This document shows positions 35,600 through 46,388 of a stretch of 64,000 bases of DNA, piece by piece. Both the position numbers and the translations under genes were made by a program. Source of the DNA: Welwitschia mirabilis (Eukaryota; Gnetophyta; Gnetopsida; Welwitschiales); contig JBOZIK010000001.1 of the NCBI GenBank assembly GCA_051453625.1, positions 281,592,451-281,656,450 of the forward strand. Direction: 5' to 3'. The notes beneath the pieces are model-generated. The model was not told the origin of the DNA, made no database searches, and saw only the letters and a program-made list of their open reading frames with translations. Each line of letters starts with the position of its first letter. Position 1 is the stretch's first letter.

Positions 35600-37010
35600 A
35601 TTTATTTCTGAATAGTCCATACCATTTTAAATACTATGTGTACTAAGTCATTTGTAAATGTATTCCTCAAACTAGCATTTAAGACATACTTAAACACTAC
35701 CATTCTGAGGCTTGTGGGGATCACTTATTAGCTATAAAAATCCTCCAATCTAAGTTTTATTAGCTATTAATTTTTAAANNNNNNNNNNNNNNNNNNNNNN
35801 NNNNNNNNNNNNNNNNNNNNNNNNNNNNNNNNNNNNNNNNNNNNNNNNNNNNNNNNNNNNNNNNNNNNNNNNNNNNNNNNNNNNNNNNNNNNNNNNNNNN
35901 NNNNNNNNNNNNNNNNNNNNNNNNNNNNNNNNNNNNNNNNNNNNNNNNNNNNNNNNNNNNNNNNNNNNNNNNNNNNNNNNNNNNNNNNNNNNNNNNNNNN
36001 NNNNNNNNNNNNNNNNNNNNNNNNNNNNNNNNNNNNNNNNNNNNNTTTTATTAGCTATTAATTTTTAAAGACTTCTATCTTTACTATAAATCTTGTGATA
36101 ACTGTTAAAGGTTAGGGAGTCTTTTAAATAGATAAATAATGCCTTTAAATCCCATTCTTACTATTGAATCCTTTCATGTATGGGGAATTAATTTTCAAGA
36201 CCCTTATCTATCATCTAATGGACATTAATACATTCTTGTTTGTGTTTACTATGTAACTAAATATATAGAAGCTTATACTTATTGAATAAACAATGATAAA
36301 ATGGTAGTTAAATTTTTTAAAGAAAATATCTTAATTCATTTTGGTTATTCAAATGTTTTAATTAATACTAAAGGGACATACTTTTATAATAAAATATTTA
36401 TTAACCTTCTTGCTAAATATGGGGTTACACATAAAGTCATAGGTTAAGTTGAGATTACCAATAGGTAAGTCAAGAAAACCCTTTAAAAAGTAGTAAACTC
36501 AACATAGAAAGGCTAGTCCTTTAAACTTAATGATATCTTATGAGCATATCATAATACTTATAAAACACCCTTAGGGATATCACCTTTTTTTTATTTTATG
36601 ATAAAGCATTTTATTTACTTATAGAACTTGAACATAGAGCTTACTGGGCAATCAAGAATATAAACTTAGACTTAATTTATAAAGAAAACTAGGGTTATAT
36701 AACTCAATGAATTAACAAATTTATAAATGACACCTATGATAACATCAGAATCAATAAAGATAGACTGAAGAGGTTCCATGATCAACATATACTTAGAAAA
36801 AATTTTTAGAAGGGAGAACTAGTCTTGCTATATAACTCATGCTTACATCTTTTTCCAGACACATTAGTGACTAAGTGCAAAGGATCCTTCTTAATAAAAA
36901 AAAGCTTTTATTACATGAAGTTATTCTTATTATAAACTCTAAAAATAATCAACTCCTTAAAGTTAGTGAATGTCATCTGAAACATTATCATTCATTTGAT
37001 CACCCTTTTT
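35600..37010 (+). pseudogene. Element E integrase
   Basis: The zinc-binding region reads HYHSEACGDHLLAIKILQSK near 35695-35755. A 267-N gap with duplicated flanks follows (35756-36069). The core continues with YILVCVYYVTKYIEAYTY near 36230-36285, where the first catalytic Asp is Tyr. Then come VLINTKGTYF near 36355-36385, where the second Asp is lost, and FINLLAKYGVTHKVIG near 36400-36445, with a Glu-containing VEITNR near 36450. The C-terminal pieces ELEHRAYWAIK (36626-36660) and RLKRFHDQHILRKNF (36764-36808) are hallmarks of Athila-like integrases. All three catalytic positions are damaged or doubtful. Confidence 0.85.
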
Positions 37011-38372
37011 AACCTTATCATTTACTAAATTCATTGTCAAATCACTCTATTAAACCCATAAAATATCCACTTAAACCATCAGCACATGAGTTTTTAAGAC
37101 TTATTGATCTAGATTAAAATCCCTTAAAATAAAACATTAATAATAAGTGATCATGCTATAACCTAATTAATGGTTAAGTTAAGTTTATTTATGGAGTTCT
37201 AATATAAAGAACACTTGTTTTATGTAGGTTAATTAAGAATGCATTTACTTAGGGTCTTTTGTTTCAATGCAACTTGGTTAAAAAAGGTGGGATAAACCTT
37301 CACATGTACTCTTTAAGTAAAGAACTTTATAGAAACAAGATTTGTCTTGGCTAGGCTAATGAATCAATGACCACCCAAAAGTGCATAAAAAATGACTATG
37401 AGAAGATGAAGAAAAGAAAATAATATATCTCTTTTATAAAAGAACATATCATTAATCACATACTAGGGTTTAGTTAACTACTTTAGGGATATAAACACTT
37501 GTTATTAACATAGCTCTAATGATTTATTTGTGACATGTTCAACTACATCTGGGTTATAAACACTTGCTAGTAATGCAGTACTGGTTTCTGCATAATACAA
37601 CATGCTTAACTTTGTTAGCAGAAAATATTATAACATTGGATGCTTAATGTGATTTAAAGGCATAATACTAAGGAGATCTATGGATGTAGAAATAAAAAGA
37701 AAGGAAATAAAAAGGTGGAAATCAAAGGTCTTATGTGACTTATTGTTTCTTAACTTTTATACTTAGGATTTACATCAATTCCTTAGCTCTCTATTAGTTA
37801 CTTGGTTAAAAATTAACTTTATTAATATCATAGTCCATTAAAATACATAAATATAATAAAGGACTAATAACTTACAATAATTTTCTCATTTATTCATTGG
37901 TCTTTGGTTTCACTCCATTCATGTATTTTCCATCTCATTTACTTCATAAAATTTTGCTACATTTCACTTTATATCATTTTGATAAATAACTTCGAAGGAA
38001 TTAATTATTTTTATAGATAATTTTTTGACTTACTTATGTTTGGTTATAAATATCTTGTCTTTTTCCTTACCTTAATTTCCATTATTTTTAATAAAAGGAC
38101 TCTTCACAATCCATCTACACCTATGTTTTCTAATAACTTAATGTTTTTACCATAAACTTTGAGGATAAACTTAAGTTTTGACTAGGAGTTATGGCATCTT
38201 AATTTTTACTAAACATTTTTGCTTTGATGTATTAATCACACTGATCATAAAATTTTTCAAGTTATATTATTTGCACACTTGACACACTTTTTTCATAAAC
38301 AATTTTTCCATATTTAACCATTTTATTATCAAACTTTTGCTAAGGTACTAGCAAAAGACTAGCTAGAGGATG
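37011..38372 (+). other. Element E 3' noncoding region
   Basis: AT-rich sequence between integrase and the 3' LTR with no recognisable frame; Athila elements often carry an env-like frame here, but none is visible. The last bases before the LTR (gcaaaagactagctagagga) are the likely polypurine tract in decayed form. Confidence 0.55.
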
Positions 38373-38872
38373 TGTTAACATGTAAAAATTGACATTTATA
38401 TCAAGTTTTATGCTAATTTACTATAAATTAAGACATTAATTTAATTGTTATAATCATAAAATATGTCTTCTATTGTTTTTAAAATAAAATTGAACGTTAT
38501 TTTTCTCTCCATATTAAATTATAGGTATATAGCTACTTTTAAAATACATAGCAAAATATGGATATAATTTCACACAAAATCATGGTGGCAATGAAGATAT
38601 GAGGTGGTAACACTTAGTAAAAGAATTTGAAGACATGTGACAAAGGCATGTGGAGGTGACATTGGAGCTACATGATGATCTCCACTAAATGCTATAAAAT
38701 AACCTCCATCAAATGCTAAATGTTGAAGATTCCACCTAGTGCTTAAGGATAAAATATGATCTACCTAATACTATAAGACATAATCTTATCTACTTAATAT
38801 TAAATAATGAAGATTATACCTAATGCTACAAGACAAAAATGTAATCACCTTAAATTGTCATCTCTCTCTATA
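38373..38872 (+). repeat. 3' LTR of element E, first part (continues 43776-44420)
   Basis: Begins TGTTAACATG and aligns with 29185-29617, including the ctacctaatgct repeat series. It breaks off within tctctctata at 38872, where F begins, and resumes after the duplicate ctata at 43771-43775 with aaataaccttaaaccc, ending aagttaaaca at 44420. Confidence 0.85.
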
Positions 38873-40105
38873 TGTTGCAGGTGTATTTGTGCAAATGTTA
38901 CACTCCTTAGAAGATCCTTCATTCATAAATAGACATATATTTTACATAACACAACATAATAATATAGATGGGAGTGACTCAAATATTATATTATTATTAA
39001 AGGTAAAAGTAAGAAGAAAAAGAATTAATTTTATGAATGAAACACTATGTATTCTTAAAGTAAAAAGTAAATAATAATGCAAACATACTTATGCAAATTA
39101 AATATAAATCTAAACTCAGTATAACTTTTGTTTGATTACTAGATTAACCTATTATATAGATTAGCCCTATATAATCTAAATCAATCAAGAAATGTTATCA
39201 TAAGATTAAGATCAATCTAAGCTGTCAGCTACGTCAAATAGAATATGAAACTATGCAAATTTAATCTAGGAAAGAAAATACAGTTCACCTAAACTAATAA
39301 TACTCAATCTTAATAAAGGTTATCCTCATAATATATATCACTAAAAAGGCAATAATGGAATCAGAAGCAACATAAAATATAACAAACATGCATAAAATAT
39401 AGATATAAAAATAGAAAAACATTTTGAATTAGATTTGAATTAACATTCATGTTACAAAGTAGTAGCACTTTAATGGAGGATACATAGTCAAACACTAAGG
39501 AAAACATCTCTTCGCAACAACAATGGATGGATCTCTAGTCCTTCAATCACCTGTCATGAGAATTTCCAGTAAAAACATAGACAAGTAGAAGTCAAGGGCG
39601 ACTTTGATATTTATTAATAAAGATAGACTTATAAATAGATAAAACTAATAGGCATGGACACAATTTTAACCACCACATAAGAAACTAAGAGAAAAATGGC
39701 TAAGAATAGGTAAAGTTTTATGAAGCATCTATTTTAAGTGTCCTCCTACTAGTCATCTAGATGATATAGAAGATGATGCCATTTCATAAGGATTCTACAT
39801 TAGTTACCAGTTTGATCCTAGTCAGCATTCTCTTTTGCTTAAGTATTCTATCGTCTATACAATCATCTAGATGATGAGGTGGATGATAGACTTTTTTATA
39901 GTTCTTTATGTATTACATTAGTCTTATTATTTGTAGAAAATTTAATTTAAATAGAAAATATTATAAATTTCTTTAAATGTTATAAAATGTAATGAGGATT
40001 GCATGTTTTTGTATCATTCATCTTAGTTGTAGCATAAACCTCCCTAATATCCAATAAAAATACTTAAAATATCCTATCAAATATATACAAGTTAGTAGCA
40101 CAACA
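38873..40105 (-). repeat. 3' LTR of element F
   Basis: Left end TGTTGCAGGTG and right end ...gtagcacaaca give the expected TG...CA ends (TGTTGTGCTAC in sense). It aligns with 42510-43770 and with A 16414-17668. It carries CTAGTCATCTAGATGATA near 39750 and CAATCATCTAGATGATGAGG near 39860. The stop-free frame at 38823-39074 crosses the LTR boundary and is not a gene. Confidence 0.9.
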
Positions 40106-40685
40106 TAGCTCTTATCTTAACCTTATCAGTACCTAAAAAAAATCAGGTAGTAACCATGATTGTAAGCTAACTTAGCTTAATATAAATAACTAAGGTATTA
40201 AAAAGTAATCTCAGAAAGAATTTCAGAAATCTTAGATATATAGAAAGAATTTTTAAAAGTAGATAACTAACATTTTCACCTATGTAATGCATTAACTATA
40301 CTATTGGGTTATCATATAGATAATATGAAGGATGAAAAGCTCAAAAATTATTCATAACAAATAGAAACTTGTGACAAAAATTTTTAGAAAATAATCATTA
40401 AATAACTATTAATAAATAGTCCACTCACTAAAATGTACAACATATAAGAAAAATAATCATGAAAAATATAAACAATTCTCATCATGAAATATAAAAATAG
40501 CATGTGAAAGAAAGATATGCATGAAATCAAATAATAACAATGTACACCATATTGTAACTCAAAATAAGATGTGTATATNNNNNNNNNNNNNNNNNNNNNN
40601 NNNNNNNNNNNNNNNNNNNNNNNNNNNNNNNNNNNNNNNNNNNNNNNNNNNNNNNNNNNNNNNNNNNNNNNNNNNNNNTTTTAAG
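40106..40685 (-). other. Element F 3' interior noncoding
   Basis: Sequence between gag and the 3' LTR, including a 100-N gap (40579-40678). No pol motif is present. The part near the LTR resembles 61848-62060 beside LTR J (for example tatgtaatgcattaactata against ttgtaggatgcatactcgat). Confidence 0.5.
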
Positions 40686-41808
40686 TTTGTTTTTAAAAGA
40701 TTAAAAATTTGGTTGTTCATTCATCCTAGATTAAAAGGTTTTTTGATTTTAATTCTAATTTTGGTTTTGATTTTGATTTCCAAAGTTTGAATACCTTAAA
40801 TAAAAGGCACATATATTTTCATAAATATTTTTTTTATAGGTTGACAGTAAAGGACAATCTTTCATCACAAGGTAGTTATCTTCACATAAATCAAAAGTTA
40901 AATCTACAATAACACTCTTTGCTATTGTCACCTTAGCATCTAAGACTATATGAGTGTATTAATTTAAAGTTATAGTAAAATCATTAATAGCATTCATTAG
41001 TTAATTCTAAATTTTTACTTCCTTCTTATCTTGCTTAACTTCTTTAATATCTTTTATGATTTGGCCTACTATATAATTTTCTATAGATGAGGGTTTAGGC
41101 CAAGTTTAACTTAATTTTACTAACTCTTCAAAAAAATTTCATGCATTTTCTAATGTAATATTCATTGAATTTTCTCCATTTGAAAAATTAACAAGTTGCT
41201 TAGTTTGATTGTTAACTCCACTATGAAAGTAGTCTAGTAAATTTTCCTGAGAAAAAACATCTATTGGATTAGAATGTAAAGTAACAAAAAATAACTTATA
41301 GTTGGAAGTATAACCTTTGATAGTTACTATTGAAAGTTATTTACTTCATTTTTTCTTTTTTTAATGGTTTTTTCACTCATAAATCTCTTTATAAATGCTT
41401 CTTGAACTTGATTCTATGTTTTTAGACTTTTATGAAGAATACTTCTCAACCATAATTTAGCTTTTTATTTTTTAAGTTATGTGAAAAATTACTATATAAG
41501 AACTGTCATTAATTCTTTTCTTACCATTTCTGGAAGTAAGTACTAACTATTTGATATTGGCAATATGTTGTAAAGGATCTTCATTATTTTCTCTATTAAA
41601 AATAGGATAAGCATTTGGATTTCTTAGTTCAACATCATTACTAAGAGGTAAATCAAAAGGAGTTTGAATTTAATGTTTTTTAATTTATGCTAAGCTTCTT
41701 AAGAATGACATTAGCATCAATATTTATAGGTGTAGTCATAGTGGTTTCAATAATAATAGAGGAATTCAACCAAGCAAATTGCTTTTGTTTTTGTCATAAA
41801 CTTAACAT
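40686..41808 (-). pseudogene. gag: Element F gag
   Basis: The start codon is rc of 41806-41808, the same position relative to the leader as in A. It aligns with both halves of A gag and so gives the uninterrupted version of the site where C inserted in A (near 41265-41285 here). The zinc knuckle near 40900-40850 reads FDLCEDNYLVMKDC: compared with A, the first Cys is Phe and the His is Leu. Stops are frequent throughout. Confidence 0.75.
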
Positions 41809-42488
41809 ATTTATAAAATGATTTTCTTCTAAATTATCTTATAAACTATCTTTTAAAAAATTTTATTTTGCAAAATCAAATTCTAAAATAATAAATATAG
41901 AAATTTTTTCTTATAAAATTTTGAAAATACTTTATATACTTGTGATGTACATCCCTGGGTTAAGTTCATAGTTAATCAAATCTTCTTAGATATTTTCTTC
42001 TATGAATAACCACTCTCTTTGATATTTATCTTTTTTACTAGGATATACCATGTCTTAGCATGCTAACTTATATGTTTCAGTATGCATTATCCTTATGGTC
42101 ATTCAAATTATTTGTCTATATAATAGAACAAATAGAAAACTAAAAATTAAAAAGGAAATGCAAAAAAATCGAATCATGAAATAACAGACACTAAAAAATT
42201 AAAAATAGACTATCGTCCATCTGAATCATCTAGATAATAAAGGAGATGATAGAAAAAACTCTAATTTTTAAGAAATTTAAAAACTTAAGGCACCTAAACC
42301 ATTGTCACTTTATGCTAACTAGATGATGAAGCAGACAATAAAGCATTTATTCTAAAACACAAAATAAAAATGCATAAAGAAAACCTATGCTACTATTATT
42401 AAAAATATAGTGTTATTGCATACAAATATCTAAAATAAAATCCAAACACTCAGTTAAGCAACCATAATCCTCAAACTCTAAGTAGCAC

Positions 42489-42506
42489 TCCCTAATAATA
42501 ATGCTA
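42489..42506 (-). other. Primer-binding site of element F (Asp-tRNA type)
   Basis: The minus strand reads TAGCATTATTATTAGGGA three bases from the LTR. Nine positions differ from TGGCGCCGTTGCCGGGGA and every one is G-to-A or C-to-T. Confidence 0.75.
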
Positions 42507-42509
42507 AGA

Positions 42510-43770
42510 TATTACATTGTGTAATTGTGTAAAGGTTACATTCTTAAGAAGATCCTATTATTTATAAATAAATATAGATTTTACATAATAAAAAATACTA
42601 ATATAGAAGGGAGTAACTCAAATGTCATATTATTATTAAAGTTGTTAGTAAGAAGAAAGAGAATTGATTTCATAAATGAAACACTACATATCCTTAAAGT
42701 AAAAAGTAAATAACAATGCAAAAATAATAATACAAAAACACTTATATAAATGAAATGTAAATCTAAGCTAAGAGTAACTTCTGTCCAATTATTAGATTAA
42801 CCTATCATAGAGATCGCCTTGTATAATCTAAATTAATTAAAAAATTCCTTCATTAGATTGAAACCAATTTAAGCTATGAGGTACATCAAACAGAATGTGA
42901 AAACTATGCAAAGTTAATTTAGGGGAAAAATACAATGCATCTAAACTAATAATGCTTAATCTTAATAAAGGTTTTCCTTATAATCTATATTACTAAAAAA
43001 TCTATCATAGAATTAAAAGTAACATAAACTATAAGAGCATGCACAAAGTATAAATATAAAAATAGAAAAGAGTTTTAATTAGATTCAAACTAGCATTTAT
43101 GTTATAAAGCAGTAGCACCTCAATGGAGGATAAACAGCCCAATACCAAGGAAGATGTCTCTTTGCAATAAAAATGAATGGATCTCCTACCCTTAGATCTC
43201 CTATCACAAGAGCTTCTAATGTAAACAAAGACAAGTATGAGTCAAGGTTAGAGTCAATATTTATTAATAAAGATAGACTTACAAACAAATAAGACTAATA
43301 AGCATGAACACAAACCTAACAACTGCGTAAGAAACTAAGAGATTAATGGTCAAAGTTAGGTAAACTTTGATGAATAATCTATTTTAGATGTTATCTTGCT
43401 AGTTATTTTGACAATTTAGAAGATGATGCCATCTTATAAGAATTCCACATCAGCTACCAAATTGATCCTTGTAAGAATCCTCTTTTGCTTAAGTATTTTG
43501 TCTTCTGTATAATCATTTGAATGATGAGGTAGACAATAGGATTTTTTATAAATTTTCATGTGTCAAATTAGTCTTAATATTTGTATAAAATTTACTTCAA
43601 ATAAGAAATATTACAAATTTCTTCAAATGTTATAATATGTAATGAAGATTTCTTGTTTTTGTATCATTCATAGCTTTCTATTACCATAGAAACCTAGCAT
43701 CAACTTGTCTAATATCCTACAAAACTACTTAAAATAACCTATCTAATACATATTAGTTAGTAGTGAAATA
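42510..43770 (-). repeat. 5' LTR of element F
   Basis: Aligned with 38873-40105 over its whole length. Both ends have decayed: left tattacattg instead of TGTTGC, right gaaata instead of ACAACA. Confidence 0.85.
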
Positions 43771-44543
43771 CTATAAAATAACCTTAAACCCTTCATTATA
43801 TTCATCTTTTTCCTTGAAGAAATCAAGCACTTTAGAGAATCAACTTGTGAGGTTTTTCTAGGTGAATCTTTAGGGTAGCAAAAGTTGTTTTTTTTTTTAT
43901 CTTGATTCATGAGTAGTATCACAAGTAGGATGCTTAGTTAACTTCTTTAACTATTAAGTTTAATTTACTTGTATGAATTCTTCTTTATCAATTATTCTTT
44001 TAATTTCATAGATCTTGAGTACTTTAGAAGTCCTTACTTTTTATTGTTATTTGAAACTAAAGTGTTAGTTGGATTCACTATTCTTCATATGGTGGATGAA
44101 ATTATGACTTATGAATTAAACTAAAAGAACTTAATTATTTTTCTTATTTTGTAGAAAGTTAGTTAAATAAGTTTGAAGTGAATAATTACATAGGATTAAT
44201 CAGTAATACCTTTGAGCTAGTTTACTTCCATTCTTTCTAAGATGAAGTTCAAACTCTAAGAACCATTTCATCTCTTCTTCTCTTTTCTTTTCTTTATATA
44301 ACTTACATTAGGATTAAAGTTAATGCAATTCTAGCCAATACCCAATGTTATTCCTAAGAAATAATGATAACTAAGTTTCTATTTAATTTTAAATCTAGAC
44401 ACTGTATTACAAGTTAAACATTATCTTTGAAGATTCATCATGACGTAGTGATTATCAAGGTTTGATGTTCTTGTAATTGACCTATCTACTCAATAACATA
44501 AAATATTTGATAATTAAAGTCATCAAAACTTGATTTACCAATA

Positions 44544-45319
44544 ATATTTTTCTTTTTAATGATGTCAAAAAATTGGTAAATTCTATTAGTATAATCTTAT
44601 TTAATCAATTGAAATTAGACATATATATTCGAAATAAACTATGCATAATTACTAGTTGTAATAATCATGATATAATTCATTTGAAAATAGATAAAACATA
44701 TATATTTATACCATTTGAAAAACTAGAATAACACACAATTAAGAATCATTTGAATAATTGGATAAATACACAAAGATAGATGATAGATAATGGTGTTTGT
44801 CATTCACATATGTATGTAAAACATGAAACATATAAACATTTGATAATCTCTCAATTCAAATGTACTAATGGTAATGTATCATATATCAGACTATGAAAAT
44901 GAGTTGTGTATAAATAATACATCATAAGAAATGTGCTCATAGAAATGATAAAACTAATAATAATTTAAGCAAGAAAAATGTATTATTATTATTATATAGA
45001 AGCATTTTAATTAGTAAATGATTAAAGTATAGCATATTTAAAAGTATGCTAACAAAAGCATAATATTAAAGTAAATAATGTTTCAACATTTAAAAAAATA
45101 CTAACAAGTAGTAAAAATATCAAATAACAAGAATATATATCAAAGAGGGATCATTAATAACACTAATGAAACTAATGGATTTAATCAAAGATCTTGTAAT
45201 TAAGAATTCCAAGCTAGAAAAGGTCTTTAAACTAAAGCTATAGTACCCAACTGAAAAGTTATTAATTTATCAATGACTTATCAAAACTTCTCTTCCTTTT
45301 TAGACATCAAAAAAAGGCT
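44544..45319 (-). other. Element H 3' noncoding region
   Basis: Between the captured frame's stop and the 3' LTR. Very AT-rich with no readable frame. The purine-rich minus-strand stretch ttaaaaagaaaaatat (44559-44544) directly before the LTR is the likely polypurine tract. Confidence 0.5.
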
Positions 45320-46388
45320 CTAGTTCATAAGAGTTAAATCACTCATGTAATAGTCGCCTTGATCTTCTTCATTACTATCATCGCTATCATGGGTGGTAGA
45401 TGTTGGTTGGGTATTTTATGATGAGGAATTAGAGGATGGAGTATGTCTCTTTCTAGAGGGGTGCTATGATGTCTTACTAGGGCCCTCAAAGACCTATCTC
45501 CTCATACATTGATATGCTTGAGAGGTGATACAGGTTTCAAATAAAATGGTAGTAGTATTCTTTGTAAAGGTTGGTGGTAACTATATAGATGAAATCGATT
45601 TTACCTGAATAGGTTTCATGTAAGAAGGCAGTGATGATAGTGGATACACTAGAGATGGAGAAGATTTACATGATGATGATGGTGGCTATGTAGGACAATA
45701 GAATAGAATCTTACAATAACAATGATAAAAGGTGGTGCATCTGAGCTCTTAGAATTGATCTTCTATTATTTTAGCCTCTACTATGAAGGATCTAGATCCT
45801 ATTGCTCTCCCTATACATGTGCCTCTATGGGAGTTTGATACTCCCTCTAAGTTTGAGCCTTATCTTTGGAAGGCTCCTTCATGGATTTGCTATCTGATGT
45901 TTCTTCTAAGTCATAGCCTATGTAAATGGAGCTAATAATTATGCTTTTTCTTCTTCTATCTCTTTCTCTAAGTCTAACCACATGGAAGTTATCATGGATT
46001 TCCAACTGTCTAATGGTGTCTTACCTTTACTTGTTATGGATCTGTCTTTCTTAGTTTTCAAAAGGTTTCTTCTAATTTTATCCATCATTTTTGTGATGAT
46101 TTTTAATCCCTTTTTCATTAATGAAGGGATATGAGTAGTAGTAAAAGATAAATGCTAATATTGAGGTGTCCTCTTATTTGTGTCCTTATCTAATGGAATT
46201 AGTAATCTTTTTTTTAACTAAATTTTACCAATGATTTCTTCTAAGGGATAAGGTTAATCTATGGCATTGAAATTTTTGCACTACTAATAATTAAACTAAT
46301 AAGACAAGGGTGATCAAAATTATATCCCTTAAGAAATAATGAGATGATATTCATGCATAAAAAACACAAATCTATCTATAAATCCATG
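45320..46388 (-). pseudogene. Element H captured gene, 3' part (charged linker and Ser/Pro/acidic tail)
   Basis: Continues, beyond solo LTR K, the extra frame of H. The minus strand gives HGFIDRFVFFMHEYHLIIS at the K junction, then LIPLDKDTNKRTPQY near 46215-46170. A charged stretch follows near 46090-45960 (KKGLKIITKMMDKIRRNLLK, then SITSKGKTPLDSWKSM, then LDLEKEIEEEKA). Last comes a low-complexity tail (PSRKRHTPSSNSSS near 45450, DDSNEEDQGDYYMSDL near 45380-45335) and a stop at 45322-45320. The base composition is visibly less AT-rich than the surroundings. Such a tail is typical of plant transposon-derived proteins but not of copia pol. Stops and frameshifts show decay. Function unknown. 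Confidence 0.55.

Larger units (their letters stand above)
38873..43770 (-). mobile_element. Element F: short Athila-like element (LTR-gag-LTR)
   Basis: LTRs at 38873-40105 and 42510-43770 enclose only 2.4 kb with a gag remnant and no pol. Target duplicate ctata is perfect at 38868-38872 and 43771-43775. Orientation is minus: PBS next to the right LTR. Its LTR and gag align with element A, so F may be an internally deleted or non-autonomous relative of A. Confidence 0.9.
29185..44420 (+). mobile_element. Element E: Athila-like Ty3/gypsy with near-complete gag-pol order, split by F
   Basis: LTRs at 29185-30296 and 38373-38872 plus 43776-44420 are bounded by the perfect 5-bp duplicate ttatc (29180-29184 and 44421-44425). 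Inside, in order, are PBS, gag, protease, RT, RNase H and integrase, all degenerate. LTR ends are inverted (TGTTAACATG against ...AAGTTAAACA). Net length without F is about 10.3 kb, normal for the family. It is the best-preserved pol in the window. Confidence 0.9.

Noticed and set aside
37011-38372. env-like third frame of element E
   Set aside because: No open stretch, signal peptide or transmembrane pattern could be read in any frame.
38823-39074. 83-codon frame at the E/F junction, and a similar frame at 42525-42713
   Set aside because: The shared part (MNETL.ILKVKSK) is simply F LTR sequence present in both LTRs; the frame crosses an insertion boundary.
45320-46388. Host nuclear gene with an intron (less AT-rich region)
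   Set aside because: The frame continues the captured gene beyond solo LTR K with a perfect ccatg target duplicate and lies between H gag and the H 3' LTR, so it belongs to element H in its present form.
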